Source: Shewanella eurypsychrophilus
GTDB taxonomy: Bacteria > Pseudomonadota > Gammaproteobacteria > Enterobacterales > Shewanellaceae
Assembly: GCF_007004545.3 (NCBI RefSeq)
Contig: NZ_CP045503.2
Location: 3,194,501 to 3,258,500 of the forward strand
Direction of reading: 5' to 3'
Length of the DNA: 64,000 nt
Shown here: positions 1-8,817 of the stretch, in pieces
Layout of the letters: every line of letters starts with the position of its first letter
Position numbering within the stretch: position 1 is the first letter of the stretch
Made by a program: the position numbers and the translations under genes
The notes under the pieces: model-generated
What the model saw: only the letters and a program-made list of their open reading frames with translations
Database searches by the model: none
What the model was told of the DNA's origin: nothing

Positions 1-663
1 GCTGATATTGCTGTAAACAGTCAAACACTATTAGAACATTACAACCGACGCACATCGGCAGGTGAGTTAATATCCGATCAAGTCAGCGCTAGGTATCCCC
101 TTAACAGCGAAGAAATGTTTAGCCTAGGCAATGTGAGCTTTAGAGGAGAAACGGCAACTAGTATTCAACAAGGCTATTTACCCAGTGATGTCACTCAATT
201 CTTCTCCTCAGATCACGCGACAGACTACTACGCTTACTCAACAAGCCGTGAAGATACTGCCATGTTATTTGAAGAAGCGATGATGAGTCACAGACTGGGT
301 ATTCAACGCGATGTGGGTGTGACTGACAACCCTGAAAATGCAACAGCTGACAGCATTATCGTAGATTGGGGACAAAGAGGCAGGATCGGAGAAAATAGTT
401 CAGGCTCATTGATCCCACTGCGCGCCGCCTTCGTACTGAATGAAATGTTACCAAACTTAAACGGCACTCAAGTCATTGCAGCCTTACCTGAGCCTATAGA
501 GATGAACGCTGGACAGTCTTGGTTAGAAAACCTGACGATCACACCGAATTCATCTCCAAAATCACCAGTAATGAGCGTTGTTCAATTATCTGAAAATCAA
601 GAAGCTCAGCCCTCCTATGTTCCAGAGTTACGAGTTAGCGGTGATAGACATAAAATCAATTAG
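1..663 (+). CDS. C-terminal part of an unrecognised protein (5' end outside window)
   Basis: The frame is open from base 1, so the gene starts before the window. At least 220 residues are visible, ending at TAG 661-663, and the first in-window ATG at 115 is internal. I do not recognise the family. The stretch STSREDTAMLFEEAMMSH, followed by a region rich in Pro, Asn and Ser, loosely resembles the helix after the active site of zinc metallopeptidases, where a Glu can be the third metal ligand. No HExxH motif lies in the visible part, so this is only a guess. It converges on hda, with a strong terminator between them. Confidence 0.6.
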   Translation, partial: ADIAVNSQTLLEHYNRRTSAGELISDQVSARYPLNSEEMFSLGNVSFRGETATSIQQGYLPSDVTQFFSSDHATDYYAYSTSREDTAMLFEEAMMSHRLGIQRDVGVTDNPENATADSIIVDWGQRGRIGENSSGSLIPLRAAFVLNEMLPNLNGTQVIAALPEPIEMNAGQSWLENLTITPNSSPKSPVMSVVQLSENQEAQPSYVPELRVSGDRHKIN

Positions 664-682
664 ACTCATTTACAAGTAATAA

Positions 683-715
683 AAAACCGGTAATAACCTA
701 GTTATTACCGGTTTT
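683..715. terminator. Bidirectional intrinsic terminator
   Basis: A perfect 15-bp inverted repeat (683-697 and 701-715) with a 3-nt loop, flanked by A residues on the left and T residues on the right. It sits between two convergent genes and can serve both strands. Confidence 0.85.
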
Positions 716-762
716 CTGTTCTCGAGACATTGAATAACCCTAATTGAGGGTCCCAATATGAC

Positions 763-1473
763 CTATAGCTTTAGCATTTGTTTTACGAACGGAATGGTTA
801 ACTTACGTTTGTGTACTAATGAGTCTTTATCAAGTCTATCTAGCACATCAAATAACGTTCTTAAGTCTCTGGCCAAACGGTTAAGTAAAAAACGTCCCAC
901 ATCTTCGGGGAGTTGTAATCCTCTCATTGCTGCACGGCGTTGCAGCGCTGCAAGTTTCTCTTCATCCGCCATCGGCTGTAGCTGATAATTCAGCCCCCAT
1001 TGCATACGCGAAACAAGATCAGCAAGAGTAAAACCTGAATCTGTAGATGATACGCTGGCACTGACAATCAATGAGCAGTTTTGATTTTCTGAAACACGAT
1101 TATAGAGATCGAAAATGGCTTCTTCCCATAACGGGTGACCAGCAATCGCGTCAATATCATCAATACAGATAAGATCCAACTGCTCTAAACCTTCTAGAAG
1201 CGCGGGAGAGATACTGGCATAGATCCCAAGAGGCAGATAGAAACTACTGCGTTGAAGGTCATTGGCATGGGCACAAGCGGCGTGCATTAAATGAGTACGA
1301 CCCGACTTTACTGGGCCCCACAGGTAAACAGCTTTCTCTGCCTTCCCTTCAGCACAAGTCTGAAGACTTTGAATGAGTTCATCATTCCCAGCAGCAGGGT
1401 AATAACTATTAAAGGTCTCATCATCAGGTAGATGAACCGGTAACGACAATTGTAACGGTGAGTTAGATTTCAC
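763..1473 (-). CDS. hda: DnaA inactivator Hda
   Basis: Hda binds the DNA-loaded beta clamp and stimulates hydrolysis of ATP bound to DnaA, so preventing re-initiation of replication. The 236-residue protein matches E. coli Hda in length and colinearly in sequence. The clamp-binding motif QLSLPV is at residues 8-13, a Walker A-like loop GPVKSGRT at 53-60, and Walker B (IDDID) near 104-108. The C-terminus KLTIPFVKQMLKL matches the family. It is 81 bp downstream of the DUF2066 gene on the same strand and is probably co-transcribed with it. Confidence 0.95.
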   Translation of the reverse strand: MKSNSPLQLSLPVHLPDDETFNSYYPAAGNDELIQSLQTCAEGKAEKAVYLWGPVKSGRTHLMHAACAHANDLQRSSFYLPLGIYASISPALLEGLEQLDLICIDDIDAIAGHPLWEEAIFDLYNRVSENQNCSLIVSASVSSTDSGFTLADLVSRMQWGLNYQLQPMADEEKLAALQRRAAMRGLQLPEDVGRFLLNRLARDLRTLFDVLDRLDKDSLVHKRKLTIPFVKQMLKL

Positions 1474-1554
1474 TCAGATATTTCTCAATTACTCAGATAA
1501 CACTAAGGAACTCATTTTAACACGAGTCCCTTAAAATTAATAATCACACTGGCA

Positions 1555-2670
1555 TTAGCCTCTCCAGCGATACTCAGGGCCCTGACTTTCACCGATTTCT
1601 GGCAATGAGTCAAAACCATCTGTAGGTATGCTGACGGGGAGATTACTTTCTAATACATTGACTCTAGGCTCTAACTTCATTAATCGATATAAGTCTTCCT
1701 CTGTACCAAAAAGATCGAGTCTAAACGTAGCAGAAGTTCCATGGAGCTGTGTCAATTGAACCGATTTAACGGCTGTGAGTTGTTTAAAATATTCTTCAAT
1801 TTCAACTAGCTGCTTCATCTCTGTGATATCAACAAAAGTGACATTACTATCGAGTGCAGCCCCCGTATCAACAATGGCATACTTACTAATGTAATACTCA
1901 CTCACAGCGGTGAGGATATCATTGACAGCATTATCGACATCACTAGCTGTACCGTGTTTGCTTGTAAGTGAAGCCAATACGTCATCTTCATTGGCTTTAG
2001 GATAAAGTGAAAAATTATATTTAACGTTTTCCCCTCGAGTGTCAATCGAGGCCATCACAAAGTAATCAGCTTGATAACGCTGGGAGGCTAGTGCGACCTG
2101 ATCAACAAACATGCCACGAATATCATTGATAGACACCATCATATTGTCGTCTAAATCCATAATTGGAAACAACAAAGGCACACCATTAGAGTTTGAAGCA
2201 GATTGAAATAACTCACGACTGTCTAACATGGATGCATCATTAACGATCTGTCTATCTACGGCGTCTTCTTCAGCTAACCAGATCAAAGTCAGTGGTCTTT
2301 GTTTGCCCCAAACGGGTAGTTGAGCCTCTCTAAGCAGTTTAATAATCCGTTGATGATCAAAGTTAACTTGTAGAAACAACTCTCCATCGATCTCTTGGTA
2401 ACCATATTGTCGTAATAATGAAGATGGATTTTTAACTTTAGCTTGCACACTGGGATGAGATAAAGATGCCTGAGCGCCAGAGTTCTTTAAAACAATATCT
2501 CTAAGTCCAATTGAAATGGCTTTTTGACGTTCAGTTTTGGAACGAGACTCGACTTTGACAAGCGTTTCATCGAGCTGATTAACTTCTGCAGCACTCACTT
2601 GGTTTATTGGAAGTAACAAACTAGCGGTAAAAAGAATAGAAGAGTTTAATAAGGTTTTCAGCATCTTCAC
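1555..2670 (-). CDS. DUF2066 family exported protein
   Basis: A 371-residue protein with an N-terminal signal peptide (charged MKMLK, hydrophobic core, likely cleavage after QVSA near residue 27). The rest is soluble and looks like the DUF2066 family, often found just upstream of hda in gammaproteobacteria. Its biochemical role is unknown. It probably acts in the periplasm. The gene order (this gene, then hda) suggests one transcript. The family call rests on recalled context and overall sequence character. Confidence 0.7.
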   Translation of the reverse strand: MKMLKTLLNSSILFTASLLLPINQVSAAEVNQLDETLVKVESRSKTERQKAISIGLRDIVLKNSGAQASLSHPSVQAKVKNPSSLLRQYGYQEIDGELFLQVNFDHQRIIKLLREAQLPVWGKQRPLTLIWLAEEDAVDRQIVNDASMLDSRELFQSASNSNGVPLLFPIMDLDDNMMVSINDIRGMFVDQVALASQRYQADYFVMASIDTRGENVKYNFSLYPKANEDDVLASLTSKHGTASDVDNAVNDILTAVSEYYISKYAIVDTGAALDSNVTFVDITEMKQLVEIEEYFKQLTAVKSVQLTQLHGTSATFRLDLFGTEEDLYRLMKLEPRVNVLESNLPVSIPTDGFDSLPEIGESQGPEYRWRG

Positions 2671-2851
2671 TGTTCTAATGGGACAAGATGATAAAATTGT
2701 ATCACAACTTCCCCCCCTCTAAAGAATTGACTTGTCTATTTACGCTTTTCTGTAATTATTTCGCATAAGTTAAACGTTCAGTGACCTTAATCCCTACTAT
2801 TGTTTTTTCATACTGTTAACATTAGCCTTGTAACTACTAACAGAGATAATA

Positions 2852-4084
2852 ATGAAAAATCTATCCCTCGCCCTTCAGGGAGCACAAATGTTATTCGTCG
2901 CATTTGGTGCTCTCGTCTTGATGCCTCTATTAACAGGGCTAGACACTAACGTCGCCTTGTTCACTGCAGGTATCGGTACACTACTGTTTCAGCTCATAAC
3001 AAAAAGACAAATCCCGATATTCCTTGCTTCATCTTTTGCCTTCATTGCTCCCATTATGTACGGTGTACAAACTTGGGGGATCCCATCAACCATGGGTGGC
3101 TTGATGGCAGCGGGTTGTGTATATCTAGTGCTCGCATCTGTAATAAAAATTAAAGGTGATGGCTTTATAAAGCGACTGTTACCTCCGGTTGTTGTTGGAC
3201 CTGTCATTATCGTAATAGGCTTAGGCTTAGCCCCTGTTGCCGTTAACATGGCATTAGGTAAAAGTGGCGATGGTTCTCTTGTACTCATCGAACAAAGTAC
3301 TGCACTGATTATTTCGCTCTCAGCGCTACTCACTACTATAGCGGTGGCAATTTTCGCTAAAGGTTTACTCAAATTAATGCCTATTCTAGCGGGTATACTC
3401 GTCGGCTACGGTCTAAGTTTGGCCTTTGGTGTGGTCGACTTTACACCTGTTATCACAGCGAGCTGGATAGCAATGCCAAACTTTGTCGCCCCCGAGTTTA
3501 ATTGGCATGCCATCGCATTTATGATCCCCGTCGCCATCGCCCCTGCTGTTGAACATATTGGGGATATTTTGGCTATCTCTAATGTAACCGGTAAGGATTA
3601 TATGAAAAAACCAGGTCTACATAGAACGTTAGCTGGTGATGGGGTTGCGACTATCGCAGCTTCGGCATTCGGTGGTCCACCTAATACTACTTATAGCGAA
3701 GTGACAGGCGCAATCACACTGACCAAGTGTTTTAATCCAGTGATCATGACCTATACGGCCGTCACCGCAATAATTCTGGCCTTTATTGGTAAACTTGGCG
3801 CACTCATGCAAACCATACCAGTGCCTGTTATGGGCGGTATCATGTGTCTTTTATTTGGCTCGATAGCTGCGGTAGGTTTGAACTCACTCATTCGTAATCA
3901 AGTTGATCTTACAGAGCCAAGAAACCTCTGTATTGTGGGTGTGACCTTAGTGTTTGGTATCGGCGGCATGGCCTTAGGTATCGGCTCATTTAGTCTTACT
4001 GGAATAAGCTTATGCGGCATAGTAGCGATCACCATGAACCTGCTACTCCCTATGCCTAAAGAAAGTGAAACTAACGGCGTTTAA
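2852..4084 (+). CDS. uraA: Uracil permease (NCS2 family)
   Basis: Proton-driven uracil uptake across the inner membrane, feeding pyrimidine salvage. The 410 residues are strongly hydrophobic with about 12-14 membrane segments. The NCS2 signature region GGPPNTTYSE lies near residues 274-283, and a conserved acidic segment AVEHIGD near 232-238 corresponds to the substrate-binding helix. No upp gene is adjacent. The gene stands alone and converges on grxD with a shared terminator. A UraA-type pyrimidine transporter fits better than a xanthine transporter because the N-terminus and length match UraA. Confidence 0.85.
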   Translation: MKNLSLALQGAQMLFVAFGALVLMPLLTGLDTNVALFTAGIGTLLFQLITKRQIPIFLASSFAFIAPIMYGVQTWGIPSTMGGLMAAGCVYLVLASVIKIKGDGFIKRLLPPVVVGPVIIVIGLGLAPVAVNMALGKSGDGSLVLIEQSTALIISLSALLTTIAVAIFAKGLLKLMPILAGILVGYGLSLAFGVVDFTPVITASWIAMPNFVAPEFNWHAIAFMIPVAIAPAVEHIGDILAISNVTGKDYMKKPGLHRTLAGDGVATIAASAFGGPPNTTYSEVTGAITLTKCFNPVIMTYTAVTAIILAFIGKLGALMQTIPVPVMGGIMCLLFGSIAAVGLNSLIRNQVDLTEPRNLCIVGVTLVFGIGGMALGIGSFSLTGISLCGIVAITMNLLLPMPKESETNGV

Positions 4085-4108
4085 CTTACTCTAGGATTTA
4101 AACCCAAT

Positions 4109-4138
4109 AAAAAAGCCTTTCATCAGAAAGGCTTTTTT
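4109..4138. terminator. Bidirectional terminator between uraA and grxD
   Basis: A 10-bp inverted repeat (4111-4120 with 4127-4136) and a 6-nt loop, with A-rich and T-rich flanks on opposite sides. It lies between two convergent genes. Confidence 0.85.
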
Positions 4139-4153
4139 GGGGCAATAACGAAA

Positions 4154-4501
4154 TTATGCTTGTTCTTCAGAAGGATATTTTGCTGAAGTCTCAGTAATAA
4201 GCGTTTGCAACTCACCTTTTTGATACATTTCAACCAAAATGTCACAACCGCCAATCAATTCACCTTCAATCCAAAGCTGTGGAAATGTTGGCCAGTTAGC
4301 ATATTTTGGTAATTCTGAGCGAATATCAGGATGCTGTAGAATATCAACAAACGCGAATTGCGCGTTACAGTTGATCATGATTTGAGCAACCTGTGATGAG
4401 AAGCCACAACTCGGCAATTTTGGAGAACCTTTCATGTAAACAATGATTGGGTTCTCGGCGATCTGTGCCTTGATTTTCTCTACTGTTTCGTTTGTTTCCA
4501 T
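4154..4501 (-). CDS. grxD: Monothiol glutaredoxin 4
   Basis: A monothiol glutaredoxin that carries a glutathione-coordinated [2Fe-2S] cluster and works in iron-sulphur delivery and iron regulation. The active-site motif CGFS is at residues 32-35, after the family motif YMKGSPKLPS. PTFPQLWIEGELIGGCDI is the glutathione-binding region. The start at 4501 was chosen over an upstream ATG because AGGA precedes it at good spacing and the protein then begins like E. coli Grx4 (115 residues in both). It is divergent from sodB. Confidence 0.93.
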   Translation of the reverse strand: METNETVEKIKAQIAENPIIVYMKGSPKLPSCGFSSQVAQIMINCNAQFAFVDILQHPDIRSELPKYANWPTFPQLWIEGELIGGCDILVEMYQKGELQTLITETSAKYPSEEQA

Positions 4502-4708
4502 TTCAATTCCTAAACTGCACACACAATGACGAATAATTTCTTCTATTGTACTTCAGGTTTACCCATAACTAAAACCTACTTTTTAAAAGGTTATTAAATA
4601 TAAACATTTTTGTTGCTTTAATCGGGAAATTGAAGATACTGATAGAGATTTTTCAAGTAGAATAAGATTCTAGAAATATAATAAACCTAACATAGAGTGG
4701 AGCAACTC

Positions 4709-5290
4709 ATGGCTTTTGAACTACCTGCATTACCTTATGCAAAAGACGCACTTGAACCACATATCTCACTAGAGACAATCGAATACCATTACGGTAAGCA
4801 TCACAACACATACGTTGTTAAGCTTAACGGCCTAGTTGAAGGCACAGAACTTGCGGATAAAAGCCTTGAAGAGATCATCAAGACTTCAACGGGCGGTATC
4901 TTCAATAACGCAGCTCAGATCTGGAACCACACTTTCTACTGGAACTGTTTATCGCCAAACGGTGGCGGCGTAGCTACCGGTTCAGTCGCTAAAGCTATCG
5001 ATGAAGCATTTGGTTCTTTCGAAGCATTTAAAGCAAAATTTACCGATTCAGCAGTCAACAACTTTGGTAGTGCCTGGACTTGGCTAGTCAAGAATGCCGA
5101 TGGTAGTGTTGCGATTGTTAACACAAGCAATGCAGCAACACCGCTTACTGATGATGGCGTAACTCCTATCATGACCGTTGATATTTGGGAACATGCTTAC
5201 TACATCGATTATCGTAACGTACGCCCTGATTACCTAGCTCACTACTGGGAACTGGTTAACTGGGATTTCGTTAACGAGCAGTTTGCTTAA
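4709..5290 (+). CDS. sodB: Iron superoxide dismutase
   Basis: Cytoplasmic dismutation of superoxide. The 193-residue protein carries the four metal ligands His27, His74, Asp158 and His162, in the motifs NHTFYW and DIWEHAYYIDY. The sequence AQIWNHTFYWNC is typical of the Fe rather than the Mn form. The start at 4709 follows GTGGAG and gives the family N-terminus MAFELPALPYAKDAL; a GTG four codons earlier is part of that ribosome binding site. An intrinsic terminator follows at 5337. Confidence 0.96.
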   Translation: MAFELPALPYAKDALEPHISLETIEYHYGKHHNTYVVKLNGLVEGTELADKSLEEIIKTSTGGIFNNAAQIWNHTFYWNCLSPNGGGVATGSVAKAIDEAFGSFEAFKAKFTDSAVNNFGSAWTWLVKNADGSVAIVNTSNAATPLTDDGVTPIMTVDIWEHAYYIDYRNVRPDYLAHYWELVNWDFVNEQFA

Positions 5291-5336
5291 AACAGCAAAG
5301 TATTATGGGTGCTCAAACCCATAAATAAGTAATATT

Positions 5337-5362
5337 AGGAGCCCATATCGGCTCCTTTTTTA
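5337..5362 (+). terminator. Intrinsic terminator of sodB
   Basis: A 7-bp stem AGGAGCC / GGCTCCT with a 6-nt loop, followed by a run of T residues. Confidence 0.85.
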
Positions 5363-5407
5363 TTTTTTAGCCAAACATATCCCACTAAAACACCCTCTAC
5401 AAACAAG

Positions 5408-5432
5408 TGCAACTGTTGCATTTGCAACTGTT
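5408..5432. promoter_or_regulatory. Repeat cluster upstream of prkA
   Basis: The 10-mer TGCAACTGTT occurs twice as a direct repeat (5408-5417 and 5423-5432). The junction also forms a 12-nt inverted repeat TTGCATTTGCAA (5416-5427). It lies about 120 bp before the prkA start in an otherwise AT-rich leader. It may bind a regulator of the stress operon. I do not recognise the binding protein. Confidence 0.3.
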
Positions 5433-5552
5433 TCCCATTGTTTTATTTGACTTTTTTAATACTGGATTAATTTTTTAGGTCTAGTATTAAAAGTAGGAGA
5501 CTGGTTTTCAGTTATCGCTTACGAATTTGTTAGGCGTTTCAGGGGGTGGAAT

Positions 5553-7487
5553 ATGGGCATTTTTGAGCATTACCAACAGCGCTATGAAAAAAAACTCGAT
5601 GAAGAGTATTCACTACAAGAATTTTTGGATATCTGCAAAGACAACCGAAATGCATATGTGTCAGCTGCAGAGCGACTTCTCATTGCCATCGGCGATCCAG
5701 AGGTTGTCGATACTTCCAAAGATCCAATACTTAGCCGTATCTTTTCTAACCGTTTAATTTCAAGGTTTCCAGCATTTAAAAATTTCTATGGCATGGAAGA
5801 AGCTGTAGAGCAAATAGTGGCCTACTTGAAGCATTCGGCACAAGGCTTGGAAGAGTCTAAGCAGATTCTGTACCTTCTTGGCCCAGTCGGCGGAGGAAAA
5901 TCATCGCTAGCTGAAAAACTCAAAGATCTTATGCAACAAGTACCCATCTATGTTCTCATGGCAAATGGCAAACGGAGTCCCGTTAACGATCATCCATTCT
6001 GCTTATTTAATCCAGATGAAGACAGTGACTTACTGCAGAAGGAATATAACATTCCTAATAGATACCTTAAATCTATCATGTCTCCTTGGGCCGTTAAACG
6101 TCTACATGAGTTCGGTGGCGACATTTCACAATTTAAAGTGGTAAAAGTTTATCCCGCAATCTTAGATCAAATAGCCATAGCCAAAACTGAACCAGGTGAT
6201 GAAAACAACCAAGATATCTCATCACTAGTAGGTAAAGTAGATATTCGCCAGCTGGAACATTTCGCGCAAAATGATGCCGATGCCTATTCATACTCTGGGG
6301 CATTATGTCGTGCAAACCAAGGGCTGATGGAGTTTGTGGAAATGTTTAAGGCACCGATTAAGGTGCTCCACCCTTTGCTGACTGCAACTCAGGAAGGTAA
6401 TTATAACGGAACTGAAGGCCTTTCCGCCCTTCCCTACAGCGGCATTATTCTTGCTCACTCTAATGAATCAGAGTGGACAACCTTCAGAAACAATAAAACC
6501 AATGAAGCCTTCTTAGATAGGGTTTATATCGTCAAAGTGCCTTACTGTTTGCGCGTTTCCGAAGAAATTCAGATTTATAAAAAATTACTTTGTAATTCAG
6601 AACTATCAACCGCACCTTGTGCACCGGGTTCACTGGAAACATTAGCCCAATTTAGTGTACTTTCTCGTATTAAGACACCTGAAAACTCATCGATATATTC
6701 CAAAATGCGGGTGTACGATGGAGAAAGCCTTAAAGACACAGATCCAAAAGCTAAGTCCTATCAAGAATATCGGGATTACGCAGGGGTTGATGAAGGTATG
6801 CAAGGTTTGTCGACACGTTTTGCTTTTAAGATTTTATCTAAGGTATTTAATTTTGATCATAGTGAAATAGCCTCTAATCCTGTACATCTGTTTTACGTGC
6901 TTGAACGCCAAATTGAGCAGGAACAGTTCCCTTCCGAGACAGCTGAGCGCTACCTCGAATTCTTAAAAGGATATTTAATTCCTAAGTATGTAGAGTTTAT
7001 CGGTAAAGAGATCCAAACAGCTTATTTAGAATCCTATTCTGAATATGGACAAAATATCTTTGATCGTTATGTGACTTATGCTGACTTTTGGATCCAAGAT
7101 CAAGAGTATAGAGATCCAGAAACTGGCCAACTATTTGACCGCTCAGCGCTTAATGCTGAGCTTGAAAAAATTGAGAAACCTGCAGGGATCAGCAACCCTA
7201 AAGATTTCAGAAATGAAATTGTTAACTTTGTTCTCAGAGCTAGAGCCAATAACGAAGGGTCAAACCCCTTGTGGACCAGCTATGAGAAACTAAGAGTAGT
7301 GATAGAAAAGAAAATGTTTTCAAACACGGAAGATCTGCTCCCGGTTATCTCATTTAATGCTAAGACATCCACAGACGATCAACGTAAGCACGATGATTTC
7401 GTTAACCGAATGATGGAAAAAGGTTACACCAAGAAGCAAGTCAGATTACTGTCAGAATGGTACCTGAGAGTACGTAAGTCTTCTTAA
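5553..7487 (+). CDS. prkA: Serine protein kinase PrkA (YeaG)
   Basis: An AAA-type protein kinase of the stationary-phase and nitrogen-starvation response. At 644 residues it has the same length as E. coli YeaG and is colinear with it. The Walker A motif LLGPVGGGKSS is near residues 109-119. The PrkA-specific region around SGALCRANQG and the kinase-like C-terminal part ending in YLRVRKSS are intact. It is the first gene of prkA-yeaH-spoVR, a conserved operon in which the three products are thought to act together, although substrates are poorly defined. Confidence 0.95.
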   Translation: MGIFEHYQQRYEKKLDEEYSLQEFLDICKDNRNAYVSAAERLLIAIGDPEVVDTSKDPILSRIFSNRLISRFPAFKNFYGMEEAVEQIVAYLKHSAQGLEESKQILYLLGPVGGGKSSLAEKLKDLMQQVPIYVLMANGKRSPVNDHPFCLFNPDEDSDLLQKEYNIPNRYLKSIMSPWAVKRLHEFGGDISQFKVVKVYPAILDQIAIAKTEPGDENNQDISSLVGKVDIRQLEHFAQNDADAYSYSGALCRANQGLMEFVEMFKAPIKVLHPLLTATQEGNYNGTEGLSALPYSGIILAHSNESEWTTFRNNKTNEAFLDRVYIVKVPYCLRVSEEIQIYKKLLCNSELSTAPCAPGSLETLAQFSVLSRIKTPENSSIYSKMRVYDGESLKDTDPKAKSYQEYRDYAGVDEGMQGLSTRFAFKILSKVFNFDHSEIASNPVHLFYVLERQIEQEQFPSETAERYLEFLKGYLIPKYVEFIGKEIQTAYLESYSEYGQNIFDRYVTYADFWIQDQEYRDPETGQLFDRSALNAELEKIEKPAGISNPKDFRNEIVNFVLRARANNEGSNPLWTSYEKLRVVIEKKMFSNTEDLLPVISFNAKTSTDDQRKHDDFVNRMMEKGYTKKQVRLLSEWYLRVRKSS

Positions 7488-7540
7488 CATAGACAAACAG
7501 GGAATGATTTGTATTCCCTGTGTTGACTTGGGAGGTGCAC

Positions 7541-8809
7541 ATGGCAAATTTTATTGATAGACGGCTCAATGCTAAAGGAAAGAGCACGGTTAACCGTCAG
7601 CGCTTTATTAATCGGTATAAACAACAGATAAAGAAAGCGGTCAGTGACGCGGTCACCCGCCGCAGTGTCACCGACGTTGATAAAGGTGAGAAAATAGGCA
7701 TACCAACGAAAGATATTTGTGAGCCTTCTTTTCATCAAGGAAAAGGGGGGTCAAGAGAACGCGTTCACCCTGGCAACGATCAATTTATCCGAGGCGATAA
7801 AATAGAGCGGCCACCATCAGGTGGTGGCAGTGGATCAGGTCAAGGCGAAGCGTCGGACTCAGGCGAAGGAGAAGATGATTTTGTTTTTCAAATATCTAAA
7901 GATGAATACTTAGAACTCTTGTTTGAAGATTTAGAACTGCCTAACTTACAAAACAACCGGCTCAACAAACTTGTTGAGTATCAAGTTTATCGAGCTGGGT
8001 TTACCAATGATGGTGTACCAGCCAACATTAATATTGTTCGCTCTTTACGCTCTTCTTTGGCCAGACGTATCGCTATGACTTCGGGCAAGAAAAAGTCAGT
8101 ACATGAGATGGAGCTTGAACTTAATGATCTAGAAAATACGCCAGGAGCTGAGGCGGAAAGAATTCTTTTCTTGAAAGAATCTATAGAAGAATTAAACAAA
8201 AAAATCAAAAAAGTGCCCTTTATCGATACGTTCGATTTACGCTATAACAATTATGCCAAACGGGAAGTGCCCTCTAGTCAAGCGGTGATGTTTTGTCTAA
8301 TGGATGTTTCAGGCTCTATGGATCAAGCCACAAAAGATATGGCTAAACGTTTCTATATTTTACTCTACTTGTTCTTGACTCGTACTTATAAAAACCTAGA
8401 CGTAGTCTATATTCGCCACCACACTCAAGCTAAAGAAGTAGATGAACATGAATTTTTCTACTCTCAAGAAACTGGTGGCACCATAGTTTCCAGCGCTCTT
8501 AAATTGATGCACCAGATCCAAAAAGAGCGTTATCCAGAAAGTGAGTGGAATATTTATGCAGCTCAAGCATCCGATGGGGATAATTGGGCTGATGACTCTC
8601 CAGGATGTAAGCAGATTTTAGAGAAACAATTACTCCCTGTAGTGAGGTATTTCAGTTACATCGAAATCACCAACCGTGCACATCAAACTTTATGGCGTGA
8701 ATATGAGAGCCTGCAAAAATCATTTGATAACATAGCAGTACAACATATCAAGCAGGCCGAAGATATTTACCCAGTATTTAGAGAACTCTTCAAGAAGCAA
8801 GCTGTTTAG
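7541..8809 (+). CDS. yeaH: YeaH family von Willebrand-like protein (DUF444)
   Basis: The second gene of the prkA operon, 422 residues. The start at 7541 has GGGAGG about 8 nt upstream and gives the family N-terminus [15 protein letters not shown]. Residues 1-100 are basic and then low-complexity (a Gly/Ser/Glu linker). The C-terminal half is a vWA-like domain with the MIDAS motif DVSGS at 255-259. The family (DUF444) is always found with prkA and spoVR. The molecular role is unknown; metal-dependent protein binding is inferred from the MIDAS motif. Confidence 0.9.
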   Translation: MANFIDRRLNAKGKSTVNRQRFINRYKQQIKKAVSDAVTRRSVTDVDKGEKIGIPTKDICEPSFHQGKGGSRERVHPGNDQFIRGDKIERPPSGGGSGSGQGEASDSGEGEDDFVFQISKDEYLELLFEDLELPNLQNNRLNKLVEYQVYRAGFTNDGVPANINIVRSLRSSLARRIAMTSGKKKSVHEMELELNDLENTPGAEAERILFLKESIEELNKKIKKVPFIDTFDLRYNNYAKREVPSSQAVMFCLMDVSGSMDQATKDMAKRFYILLYLFLTRTYKNLDVVYIRHHTQAKEVDEHEFFYSQETGGTIVSSALKLMHQIQKERYPESEWNIYAAQASDGDNWADDSPGCKQILEKQLLPVVRYFSYIEITNRAHQTLWREYESLQKSFDNIAVQHIKQAEDIYPVFRELFKKQAV

Positions 8810-8817
8810 GGGGCGTT

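Noticed and set aside
763..985. Plus-strand frame at 758-985 and similar overlapping frames throughout
   Set aside because: They lie antisense or out of frame within well-recognised genes such as hda, prkA, gdhB and letB and show no family resemblance.
2711..2717. Seven-C run before uraA as a phase-variation tract
   Set aside because: It lies outside coding sequence, well away from the uraA start (2852), and is shorter than the tracts in the sortase genes; no regulatory link is visible.
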